Positions 25,510 to 33,539 of a stretch of 64,000 nucleotides of DNA are shown here, piece after piece (within the stretch, counting starts at the first letter, position 1; every line of letters starts with the position of its first letter). Made by a program: the position numbers and the translations under genes. Source of the stretch: Polynucleobacter sp. TUM22923 (GTDB taxonomy: Bacteria; Pseudomonadota; Gammaproteobacteria; Burkholderiales; Burkholderiaceae). The DNA lies in contig NZ_AP027274.1 in assembly GCF_030295705.1 (NCBI RefSeq), positions 496,001 to 560,000 of the forward strand, read 5' to 3'. Below the pieces are notes generated by a model. That model saw only the letters and a program-made list of their open reading frames with translations. It was not told where the DNA came from and made no database searches.

Positions 25510-27243
25510 ATGCGAAGTCCTATTACTTACCGTAACGCCATATTTATCCTGATTTTAGGCATATTTACTTATTTATATGGCCTGGATAGTCGTTTTGCCC
25601 CAAAAAACGGGGATGAGTATCCCTACATGCATATCGTGCGCATGACAGCGGATGCTGGTGCATGGCTGCCCCTGCAGTCCGACATGATCGGCATTAAAAA
25701 TACCAAGCCTCCCCTAGTATTTTGGGAAGGTATTGCTAGTACACAGTGGGGTAGTGATTGGTCTTTGATTGCGTTGCGATGGCCTAGCGTGCTCTACACA
25801 GGCTTGACTGCTTTTTTCTTATTCTTGGCAGTGGGTCGTTTTAGCGGGAATAAGCAAACGGGCCTTCTGGCCGCTTTAGTTTGGCTTTCTTTCTTTGCTA
25901 CCTATCGTTATGGCCGACCTTTTTTAACGGATCCGCCGGAAGTGTTTTGGTTGAACCTGCCATTTTTAGCGCTTTTGTATTGGGGGCGTGCGGCGTTTGA
26001 CTCAAAACTGCTATTCCCATTACTGGCAGGGCTCTCCTTGGGCATGGCTTTACTTGCTAAATCTTTTGCTTATATTGTTCCGGCAGCGTTCGCGTTAGGT
26101 TTGTTCTACTGGCGTTGGCGTGAGTGGAGCCTTTCTAGGATGTTGGTAAAGGATCTATACAAAATCCTATTAACGGCAACGCTAGCCTTAGGCGTTTTCG
26201 CTCTATGGTTTGCATTGGATCCATTTCCAGAGGCTATTTGGAGGGAATTTATTCTCGGTGAAAACGCAGCGAAGTTTGAGGCGCGCAGTTCCCATTATTT
26301 TTTAGACTTAGTACGCGGTGGTGACAGTATTTGGATGCTCATTCTGACGAGCTTAGCGAATGCTGGATTATTCTTTTTTGTGTTGTTGTCCACCTTGCAT
26401 CAGTGCTGGCGGGAACGGCGCTTTCTGGTAATAGAGGAAAGTTTGCTTTTGCTGTTTGCTTTGGCTTTTTTGATTGTCTTTAGTTTGCCAAGCCAGCGTT
26501 CTGGGCGCTATCTTTTGCCCATCATGCCAGCACTGGCCGTCTTGATTGCCTTACATTGGGGACGTTTGCCTTTATGGGGCTTTCGGATAGCATTGCTGTT
26601 GCAATTGATTTTGCTATCTGCTCTTGCTTGGGTGGGAGGCAATTTACAGCTTTCTTACTTCTTAGGCGAGCCCGGAATATGGGATTATTCCTATTGGCAC
26701 TGGCTGTTGATGACATCCTCTCTGCTGTTGGTGATCTGGGGTTTAATGAGTGCTGCTCGTTGTAAAGCCATTGCATTAGCAGTCTGCTTTCTTTGTTATT
26801 GCGCATTGACAAGCAGTCTGTCCCCCTTAGAGGGAGCCTTGGGCCGATTTGATAGAGCCACTATTCAGGCGGTAGCGGCGCAAGATATTTGGATTCCCTG
26901 CGACTATCGGGCTAAAGATGAAGAGTATCGACTCTTATTGCCTGGGGCTCAATTACATGGTTACCCAGCTAAAGAAGCGGGTGATCTGCCGCTATTAATG
27001 GGGGCCTATCCTTTGGTCGCCGTACATTCCCCCATTGGGGTGGAACCCGTTATTTGCGACTCTTGCAAGATTGTTGGCAAGCGTATGGAAATGCGGGCTC
27101 GACATTCTGATGCCCAGATTCGGGAGATGCTGATGGGTCGGATTGGTGAGCATTTATTTGTGAACGAATATTTGGTTTCTACTCCTGCATTAGCTCAGTC
27201 TCCCATACTCAATTCCACAGCGAACAAGGATGCCTGTCGATGA
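25510..27243 (+). CDS. ArnT-like membrane glycosyltransferase (GT39/PMT superfamily)
   Basis: 577 residues with about 11-12 membrane helices. Catalytic acidic residues D35-E36 follow the first helix in PKNGDEYPY, and NTKPPLVFW (64-72) is the conserved lysine-proline motif of the ArnT branch. These enzymes transfer a sugar from a polyprenyl-phosphate carrier to lipid A, protein or other periplasmic acceptors. The acceptor is unknown. The last codons overlap the start of the sialidase-fold gene (ATGA), so the three genes to 29110 are translationally coupled. Confidence 0.88.
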   Translation: MRSPITYRNAIFILILGIFTYLYGLDSRFAPKNGDEYPYMHIVRMTADAGAWLPLQSDMIGIKNTKPPLVFWEGIASTQWGSDWSLIALRWPSVLYTGLTAFFLFLAVGRFSGNKQTGLLAALVWLSFFATYRYGRPFLTDPPEVFWLNLPFLALLYWGRAAFDSKLLFPLLAGLSLGMALLAKSFAYIVPAAFALGLFYWRWREWSLSRMLVKDLYKILLTATLALGVFALWFALDPFPEAIWREFILGENAAKFEARSSHYFLDLVRGGDSIWMLILTSLANAGLFFFVLLSTLHQCWRERRFLVIEESLLLLFALAFLIVFSLPSQRSGRYLLPIMPALAVLIALHWGRLPLWGFRIALLLQLILLSALAWVGGNLQLSYFLGEPGIWDYSYWHWLLMTSSLLLVIWGLMSAARCKAIALAVCFLCYCALTSSLSPLEGALGRFDRATIQAVAAQDIWIPCDYRAKDEEYRLLLPGAQLHGYPAKEAGDLPLLMGAYPLVAVHSPIGVEPVICDSCKIVGKRMEMRARHSDAQIREMLMGRIGEHLFVNEYLVSTPALAQSPILNSTANKDACR

Positions 27244-28487
27244 ATCGTGTTGTTGCTTTTTGTTTTTTACTGCTCGCCGCTGTTTTGGGGTACTTGCATA
27301 TTGACAGTCGCCCCACATGGGCACCGTTTGCTATTCCAAATACATCGATCGATCCTACAGAGCAGGAAAGGGCGCCGGAATTAGCTCAGGCCAATAAAAA
27401 TGTGCCGACCAATAGTAGATCTTCTATTAAAGCTTCTACTGCGCAAGTGAGCCCTGTTGTGGACTGGTTACCAGACTCGGGTGCACCATCTGTACATGCT
27501 GCATCGTTGATTGCTTTAAAGGACGGCGCAGTCCGTGCATTTTGGTTTGCCGGCAGTCGAGAAGGTGCTGCTGATGTTGTTATCAATACTGCTGTCTATG
27601 ATTCACGGTCTGCTCGATGGAGCGCCCCTACTGTAGTGATGGATCGAGTCAGTGCTGAGAAAGGCTTATCCCGCTATATCGCCAAACTAGGAAACCCGGT
27701 TCCTGCCAGGATGGCGGACGGCCGCATACAGTTATTTGTCGTAACGGTTTCTATCGGCGGCTGGGCTGGAAGTTCAATTTCTACGGTGATCTCAGATGAT
27801 GAGGGCTTGACCTGGAGTCAACCAGCCCGCTTGATTACGTCTCCGCTGATCAATTTGAGTACTTTGGTTAAGGCGCCACCTCTGCAGTTTTCTGATGGCA
27901 GTCTTGGGCTACCCGCCTATCATGAATGGATTGGGCGGTTCGGTGAGTTCTTGCGCTTAGATGTGCATCAGGTGATTGATAAGCGTCGCATGAGTTCTGG
28001 TCGAGGCGCTATTCAGCCAGTGGTGTTTGTAGACGATGCTCAAGAGGCAAGCGCTTTTTTTCGTCAAACAAGAGCGAGCTCGCAAGCAAAGAAAATACCA
28101 GTAAGTGAGACTAAAAATGCTGGTCAGTCTTGGCAGGTTACTGCCGATCTAGCGATCGCCAATCCAAATTCAGCGCTAGCATCATTGACTCTGGTCGATG
28201 GCACTCGCCTCATGGTTCTCAATGATATCGAAGTAGGACGTTATCGCTTGGTCATGCTAATGCGTAAACAGGGCTCAACTGAGTGGGAGCTCATTCAGGT
28301 ACTGGAAGATGATGAATCTTTAGCCAACGATCAACGTCGTGAGTACTCTTATCCGTATTTAATTACCGCTGATGGTAAGGACGCCCATTTAGCTTATACC
28401 TGGAACAGAAAAAAGATTCGGCATATTTATTTTCCTGCTGCGTGGTTTGAGCAAGCGCATGATCATGTGAAAGAGATTAAACAATGA
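27240..28487 (+). CDS. Sialidase-fold (BNR/Asp-box) exported protein
   Basis: 415 residues. An N-terminal signal-anchor (MNRVVAFCFLLLAAVLGYL) is followed by a low-complexity stretch (to ~75) and a propeller domain. Asp boxes are visible as SDDEGLTW (185-192) and a degenerate KNAGQSW near 293. FWFAGSREGAADV and the later YSYPYLITADG belong to the same exo-alpha-sialidase-like family. A true sialidase needs an Arg triad that I cannot confirm by eye, so activity on sialic acid is uncertain. Genes of this type often travel with GT39 transferases, as here, pointing to a surface-glycan task. Confidence 0.8.
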   Translation: MNRVVAFCFLLLAAVLGYLHIDSRPTWAPFAIPNTSIDPTEQERAPELAQANKNVPTNSRSSIKASTAQVSPVVDWLPDSGAPSVHAASLIALKDGAVRAFWFAGSREGAADVVINTAVYDSRSARWSAPTVVMDRVSAEKGLSRYIAKLGNPVPARMADGRIQLFVVTVSIGGWAGSSISTVISDDEGLTWSQPARLITSPLINLSTLVKAPPLQFSDGSLGLPAYHEWIGRFGEFLRLDVHQVIDKRRMSSGRGAIQPVVFVDDAQEASAFFRQTRASSQAKKIPVSETKNAGQSWQVTADLAIANPNSALASLTLVDGTRLMVLNDIEVGRYRLVMLMRKQGSTEWELIQVLEDDESLANDQRREYSYPYLITADGKDAHLAYTWNRKKIRHIYFPAAWFEQAHDHVKEIKQ

Positions 28488-29110
28488 TAACGAGCCAATA
28501 TTTACAATCAATTGCACTGGTCGAGATGTCTATCACCTGTGCAGTGGTGTTGATTTACTTGTGTCAAAAAGTATTTTCAATTGATATCCCTTTTATTGCG
28601 CGCCTCATCCTAGTGCTGATGTTAGGGAATGTATTGTTTTGGCCCCTAGGTATGTCTCTTGAGCTCCCCTTGGTTGCTTATGTTCGAGGAGTCACCGGTG
28701 AATTAAGTATCGTTACGATGCTTTTATTGTGGGCGAGTGTATTGCCATCAGCTAAAAAGATACCCATCGGATTGAAGTTGTCAGTCATTCTGATTGCGCT
28801 GATGTTCTACCCCCTAGCCTTAGGCTTTGGAATGTTTGATCCATATGCCTGGGGATATGGCTCCATTGCTTTTTTGGGCTCAGTGATTATTTTTGCAATT
28901 TGCTGCGGTCTTGCCGGGTGGATAAAGGGTATATGGATTCTGTCTTTAGCCGTGATTGCTTGGTCTGCCCATTGGCATGAATCGGCGAATTTATGGGATT
29001 ACTTAATTGACCCATTTTTAGTGGTGTGGGCCATCACTTCCATTATTCAAAGTATTTACAAAAGACGCCAAGAAAAAACGCAATCGGGCTACCTATTTAG
29101 GGCTGGTTAA
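28484..29110 (+). CDS. Polytopic membrane protein of unknown function
   Basis: 208 residues with six to seven membrane helices (starting near 10-28, 35-52, 68-86, 94-113, 121-145, 150-168, 172-190), short loops and a basic tail KRRQEKTQ. I do not recognise a family motif. The start overlaps the stop of the sialidase-fold gene by ATGA, so it is the third member of the coupled operon. It may supply or recycle the lipid-linked sugar, though this rests only on position. Confidence 0.7.
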   Translation: MITSQYLQSIALVEMSITCAVVLIYLCQKVFSIDIPFIARLILVLMLGNVLFWPLGMSLELPLVAYVRGVTGELSIVTMLLLWASVLPSAKKIPIGLKLSVILIALMFYPLALGFGMFDPYAWGYGSIAFLGSVIIFAICCGLAGWIKGIWILSLAVIAWSAHWHESANLWDYLIDPFLVVWAITSIIQSIYKRRQEKTQSGYLFRAG

Positions 29111-29121
29111 GCTAATTTAGT

Positions 29122-29212
29122 GTGCTTACTGAGTTGACCAACTGAGCTGACCAACTGAGCTGACGAAGTGAGTTCATGAAGTGAGTTAATGCAGTGAGTT
29201 AACGCAGTGAGT
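29122..29212. repeat. Tandem repeat, seven 13-bp units
   Basis: Seven adjoining 13-base units: GTGCTTACTGAGT, TGACCAACTGAGC twice, TGACGAAGTGAGT, TCATGAAGTGAGT, TAATGCAGTGAGT and TAACGCAGTGAGT. They share the end (A/C)(A/G)GTGAG or CTGAG. The array lies right after the membrane protein gene and before a bidirectional terminator. It is too short and too diverged for a CRISPR array and codes for nothing obvious. Confidence 0.88.
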
Positions 29213-29221
29213 AGGGGTAAC

Positions 29222-29250
29222 AAAAAAGCCAGCAGATCGCTGGCTTTTTT
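29222..29250. terminator. Bidirectional intrinsic terminator
   Basis: GCCAGC-AGATC-GCTGGC is flanked by A6 on the left and T6 on the right. It can end the glycosyltransferase operon on the plus strand and the convergent Bug-hydratase operon on the minus strand. Confidence 0.92.
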
Positions 29251-29269
29251 GTTGAAGACTATTCCAAGA

Positions 29270-30262
29270 TTAATCTGGAATATTGGCTTTACGAATGACT
29301 GGACCCCAGACGTTGATTTCACTGTCAAGGTGAGTTTTAAGTCCCTTGGCAGATACCTTCTCCATTGGAACAATATCAATGTTGGCATCTTCTAAACGTT
29401 TTTTGACGTCAGGACTATTAAGTGCCTTTTTCAATGCAGCATTAATCTTGTCAAGAATCGGCTGTGGAACTCCCTTAGGCGCGTAAACACCGTGCCATAC
29501 CTTCACCTCAAAGCCTTTGAGGCCTTGTTCGTTCAATGTTGGTACGTTTGGAATTGCTGGTAAACGCTTCATGGTAGTAGTACCAAATGCCTTCACACGA
29601 CCATCCTTGATGTAAGGAATCGTTTGGGTGGTTTGGTCACACAAAAGATCCACCTGACCGCCTAGAAGGTCAGTCAAAGCAGGGCCAGTTCCTTTGTAAG
29701 GAATGTTAGTTAGTCTTACACCCATACGACTCTGAAAGAGCAGACCGCAAAGCTGAGATACGGCTCCAGGTCCAGCATTGGCCATAGTGACTTTAGAGCC
29801 ATTGGCCTTAATGTAAGCCTCTAACTCTTTAAAGTTATTTGCTGGCAAATCTTTCTTGCCTAGCAATACCATTGGCACGTCAGCAACTTGGCCGATGTAC
29901 TCAAAGCTAGTCATTGGATCGTATGGCAATTTATCGTACAAAGCATTAGCAGTTGCCATACCCATGTGATGAATATAGATGGTGTATCCGTCTGGTGCAG
30001 CGCGTGCCACCTTGGTGGAAGCAATCGTGCCACCAGCACCAGGAACGTTTTCAACCACAACGGTTTGACCTAATGCTTGACCCATTGGAACAGCGATCAG
30101 GCGCGCAATGGTGTCAGTAGGTCCACCAGCCGCAAATGGAACAACCATTTGAATCGACTTGGTTGGCCAATCTTTTTGGGCAAATGCAGCATTACTGCCA
30201 ATCAAGGCGCCGGCGCTCAATACTGCAGCAATTCCAGCGAATATCGTTTTTTGTAGTTTCAT
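29270..30262 (-). CDS. Bug/TctC-family periplasmic binding protein 3
   Basis: 330 residues from ATG 30262, which has GGAG 6 bases upstream; an outer in-frame start at 30304 is rejected. Signal peptide to about residue 28 (ALIGSNAAFAQ), then WPTKSIQMVVPFAAGGPTD, ENVPGAGGTIASTKVA and LCGLLFQSRMGVRL. It is the last gene of a four-gene minus-strand operon with a hydratase, an MmgE/PrpD protein and a citramalyl-CoA-lyase-like aldolase. Its ligand is therefore likely a C4-C6 di- or tricarboxylate such as itaconate, mesaconate or citramalate (inference). Confidence 0.92.
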   Translation of the reverse strand: MKLQKTIFAGIAAVLSAGALIGSNAAFAQKDWPTKSIQMVVPFAAGGPTDTIARLIAVPMGQALGQTVVVENVPGAGGTIASTKVARAAPDGYTIYIHHMGMATANALYDKLPYDPMTSFEYIGQVADVPMVLLGKKDLPANNFKELEAYIKANGSKVTMANAGPGAVSQLCGLLFQSRMGVRLTNIPYKGTGPALTDLLGGQVDLLCDQTTQTIPYIKDGRVKAFGTTTMKRLPAIPNVPTLNEQGLKGFEVKVWHGVYAPKGVPQPILDKINAALKKALNSPDVKKRLEDANIDIVPMEKVSAKGLKTHLDSEINVWGPVIRKANIPD

Positions 30263-30319
30263 CAAAGTCTCCGTTAATTTAGTGCGCCTCAATTTTGCCA
30301 TCATTAAAAGTTTAGGGCC

Positions 30320-31165
30320 CTAGGGTTTACTCGCAGTAGCAAGGGTTCTTTGGGCCAGCAAAACTACAGGGCGGTCGATCATCCTGCCGTCTAGTTGGAC
30401 TGCACCCCCTTTTGATGCCTTGTCTGCTGCCACAACTCGCTGAGCCCACGCCAGCTCTGATGCCGATGGCATAAAGGCTAACGCCACTATGGGCACTTGT
30501 TTTGGGTGGATGCAAAGCTTGCCGCCAAACCCCATTCTTTTTGCCCGATCTGCATCATCGGTAATGCGATCAATATCGTCGGTTGAGGGAGTAACCCCAT
30601 CAATCGGAGGGGAAATTTGCGCCAACCGAGAGGCTAAAACAAGCTGAAAGCGAGCCGTTTGCAGTTCAGTTTCTTGGGCATCACAAACCATACCCAGGTC
30701 TGCCTGTAAATCTAAATTACCTAAAGCCAACCGTAGAACCTGTTCTGAGTTGGCTATTTCATTGAGGTGGTGTAGGCCAAGTGCGGTTTCAATCATGGGG
30801 ATGATGGCGGTATTAGGCAAAATCTGTGCAGCACCATTAACTTGGTCTAGGGACTCACATTTTGGAATAAGTAAGCAGGTGACATCAAGGCTCTCAGCCA
30901 GAATGAGATCGGCAGCATAAAACGCACTTCCTGGAGCGTTGCAACGGATTACAAGGCGATTTTTTTGCTTTGCAGTAAATGTAGACCAAGCTGCACGAAT
31001 GGCGGCGCGTGCGCTCTCTTTATCTTCCTGAGCAACCGCATCCTCTAAATCGATAATGACTACTTCAGCACTACTATCCAAGGCTTTAACAAAGCGATCA
31101 GGGCGGGTTCCCGGTACAAATAAGAAGCTACTACTTAAGCCAATGGGTGTGTGAAGCGGATTCAT
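30320..31165 (-). CDS. HpcH/HpaI aldolase, CitE/citramalyl-CoA-lyase-like
   Basis: 281 residues from ATG 31165, with GGAG 7 bases before it; an outer start at 31237 overlaps the MmgE/PrpD gene and is rejected. SFLFVPGTRPDRFVKAL (13-29), DLEDAV (39-44, with metal-binding acids), IRCNAPGS, IPMIETALGL and LCIHPKQVP are landmarks of CitE-like CoA-ester lyases. These cleave citramalyl-CoA, malyl-CoA or similar thioesters to pyruvate or glyoxylate plus an acyl-CoA. With the hydratase gene in the same operon, citramalyl-CoA cleavage is the favoured reaction. Confidence 0.88.
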   Translation of the reverse strand: MNPLHTPIGLSSSFLFVPGTRPDRFVKALDSSAEVVIIDLEDAVAQEDKESARAAIRAAWSTFTAKQKNRLVIRCNAPGSAFYAADLILAESLDVTCLLIPKCESLDQVNGAAQILPNTAIIPMIETALGLHHLNEIANSEQVLRLALGNLDLQADLGMVCDAQETELQTARFQLVLASRLAQISPPIDGVTPSTDDIDRITDDADRAKRMGFGGKLCIHPKQVPIVALAFMPSASELAWAQRVVAADKASKGGAVQLDGRMIDRPVVLLAQRTLATASKP

Positions 31166-31185
31166 ATTAAAGCTCCTAAAAAGTT

Positions 31186-32562
31186 TTATTGCGGTGGGAG
31201 TAAAAACCCCACCTTTGCTTGAGAGCGAATATTCCATAATTGTTCAAGGGCTAACTTCATTTCTGCTGGGGTAGCGCCTTTGCTGAAAGCCGCTAGACGC
31301 ATTGCTTTGTCAGTGATTTCAGCGCGACTTAAGGTGTTGCCTGGGTCGCCCTTGGGCTCATCTACGCGGGACTGTAGAACATCTCCCTTGTGTAAATACA
31401 CTTTGACTTTACCAATCCAGCGTTGTGGGTAAGCGGCATCGACCTCGGGATCTAGAACCATCGTCACTCGATCTCGGAAATCACAAATGGCCTGATCTTG
31501 AAAGTGCTGATCAAATTCTTGCAGACCGGCAAAATGATAGTGAGCAATAAGTGCCAACACCGTACCCATCGAGAACTTCGATTGATGAACGGTCGCAGGA
31601 TTAGTTACGGGCCCCAGAACATCGATTGCACCTTGATGAACGAGTGTTTCTACTTTAGCAATATCACTTGGTTTAAGTTGATGCTCTAGCATGACCTTTA
31701 ACAAAGCATCTGCAGCGGGATGCGTGTGTCGGCACGAGGCATGATACTTAAAGCTTGTTTCAGCGAGCGTCCAGCGACTACCGAGCTGATCTATTAACTT
31801 ACTAGGATCTGCGTCACTAGACATTCCAGCGGCTAAACCTTGCTTGCCTTCTAAAATTTGCTGTGCACCCGTAAAACCGGATTGCGCTAAGTAGGCCGAC
31901 ATCAGGCCGGCAGCTGATGCATGGGCAGTATGTAATTGTTTGGAGTCTGCGGCATCGCGAAGAAACTCCCAAAGACCAGCAGATTGCGTGCCGGCTGACC
32001 CAAAGGCATGTAGCATTTGCTCAGGGCTGAGTTTCAGTAAATGACCAACCGCAGCAGCAGCAGCTAAGGTGCCGGCAGTACCGGTTGTATGAAAGGTTTT
32101 GTAGTGAGAGCGGCCTAAAAATTCTCCTACACGAATGCCTACTTCATACCCCGCTATAGACGCCACCAAGAGGTCTTCGCCAGAAGCACCAATCGTTTGT
32201 GCAGTTGCTAGCGCCGCAGGAAACACCACCGTGGCCGGATGAAAGACGGAGCCGTTGTGGACATCATCCTGTTCTGCCACATGGGAGGCTGCGGCATTGG
32301 CCATGGCTGCCAAGAAAGGGCTAGAGCTTGAGCGTGTGATGAGAATTTCAGCGCTACCTCGATTGCTGCTGTTAAAGCCCCCCATTGTTTGTGCGAACTG
32401 GGTAATTGTTTCTACTGGGCGAGAGCCTTTGCCAGCGATCGCAGAGCCAAACCAATCGACCAATAAATCTTCAGCCCGATCCAGTACGTGCTTTGGAATA
32501 TCACCTAGAGTCAGTTGCGAGGCAAAGGAGGCTAATGCTTTGGATGGGTGGGATGAAGGCAT
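31186..32562 (-). CDS. MmgE/PrpD family protein
   Basis: 458 residues. Landmarks are DWFGSAIAGKGSRP, HVAEQDDVHNGSVFHPATVVFPAALA (positions ~92-117, given in part), and KYHASCRHTHPAADALL near 273-289. The family includes 2-methylcitrate dehydratase PrpD and cis-aconitate decarboxylase (itaconate-forming), and other hydro-lyases or isomerases of branched C5-C7 acids. The true substrate is unknown. It lies between the hotdog hydratase and the aldolase genes, with 20 bases to the latter, supporting a role in one pathway of branched dicarboxylates. Confidence 0.88.
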   Translation of the reverse strand: MPSSHPSKALASFASQLTLGDIPKHVLDRAEDLLVDWFGSAIAGKGSRPVETITQFAQTMGGFNSSNRGSAEILITRSSSSPFLAAMANAAASHVAEQDDVHNGSVFHPATVVFPAALATAQTIGASGEDLLVASIAGYEVGIRVGEFLGRSHYKTFHTTGTAGTLAAAAAVGHLLKLSPEQMLHAFGSAGTQSAGLWEFLRDAADSKQLHTAHASAAGLMSAYLAQSGFTGAQQILEGKQGLAAGMSSDADPSKLIDQLGSRWTLAETSFKYHASCRHTHPAADALLKVMLEHQLKPSDIAKVETLVHQGAIDVLGPVTNPATVHQSKFSMGTVLALIAHYHFAGLQEFDQHFQDQAICDFRDRVTMVLDPEVDAAYPQRWIGKVKVYLHKGDVLQSRVDEPKGDPGNTLSRAEITDKAMRLAAFSKGATPAEMKLALEQLWNIRSQAKVGFLLPPQ

Positions 32563-32623
32563 ATTTTTTATTTTCTGATGAAGGCTTTATGTAGGCTCAA
32601 TAGCGGCGCAATTGAGGCGCTGA

Positions 32624-33499
32624 CTAGGCCAGTACAGCAGTTGCTTGCATAGTGAGCCAGCCTTCATGATCCTGCGCCCAAATAGCAATCGTTTTTCCAG
32701 TAGGATCTTTTTCAAGATCGGGTTTAGCACTGACTTTAAAAATATGAATATCAAAGGTAGGGCGAATCGCCCTGAACTCAAATTGGCGCAACGTGCAGCC
32801 AGGAATGCTTTGGCGAACAAGATCAACCAATAGAGTAGCAATCAGTGGGCCGTGGACGATTAAGCCAGGATAGCCCTCCACCTCAGTTACATATTGACGA
32901 TCGTAATGAATGCGGTGACCATTAAATGTTAATGCGGAGTAGCGAAACAATAAAACATCATCTGCAGTAATAGTCTTTGACCACTGCGCATCGACGGGAG
33001 CGGGCGTCGGAGCGACGGGCTTATCCTCTGGGCTAGCCGCATCTCGATACACAATATCGTGCTCTTCAATCATGGTTAAACCTTGTTGATTCGAGATGCG
33101 ATGCTCTACTAATACAAAAATGAGATCACCAGTGCGCCCAGCCTTATGTGTGACAGAGAGAATCTGCGAAGTACGTTCTATCGAGTCACCAATGGCGAGG
33201 GGTGCCAGCCACTGCACTCGACTACCCGCCCACATTCGGCGTGGCAGGGGTACCGGCGGAAGAAACCCGCCGCGCTTGGGATGGCCATCAGGGCCAATAT
33301 CCGATTGAAGGGCATGAGGCAAAAAATAAAGCCAATGCCATAACTCAGGCAGAAAACTGCCGGTCGTTGGAAGTGGGTCAGGTCGATCAAGGGTTGCCGA
33401 TAGGGCTCGAACAGGAGCGGCAGTAACGGTGTCTTGCAATGTCTCGGTTTTGCCGAGCCATTCTTGGAGGTGAGAGATGGTTTGGGGTTCAATTCGCAT
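32624..33499 (-). CDS. MaoC-like hotdog hydratase (itaconyl/mesaconyl-C4-CoA hydratase type)
   Basis: 291 residues with two hotdog-like halves. The first carries LPRRMWAGSRVQWLAPL around 85-101. The second has the hydratase-2-type motif DDVLLFRYSALTFNGHRIHYD near 179-199 with its Asn and His, then VHGPLIATLLVDL. This arrangement is that of FAS1-like dehydratase/mesaconyl-C4-CoA hydratases. The likely reaction is hydration of itaconyl- or mesaconyl-CoA to citramalyl-CoA, the substrate of the neighbouring lyase. It is the first gene of the operon. Confidence 0.85.
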   Translation of the reverse strand: MRIEPQTISHLQEWLGKTETLQDTVTAAPVRALSATLDRPDPLPTTGSFLPELWHWLYFLPHALQSDIGPDGHPKRGGFLPPVPLPRRMWAGSRVQWLAPLAIGDSIERTSQILSVTHKAGRTGDLIFVLVEHRISNQQGLTMIEEHDIVYRDAASPEDKPVAPTPAPVDAQWSKTITADDVLLFRYSALTFNGHRIHYDRQYVTEVEGYPGLIVHGPLIATLLVDLVRQSIPGCTLRQFEFRAIRPTFDIHIFKVSAKPDLEKDPTGKTIAIWAQDHEGWLTMQATAVLA

Positions 33500-33539
33500 A
33501 ACTCATATTATGCCAATTTCAGTTACGCACCATGTCGAG

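Noticed and set aside
29122..29212. Possible CRISPR array
   Set aside because: Units are 13 bases with no spacers between them and no cas genes nearby.
32587..32841. Minus-strand frame of 84 codons in the end of the hydratase gene
   Set aside because: It overlaps the real hydratase gene in another frame and has no family pattern.
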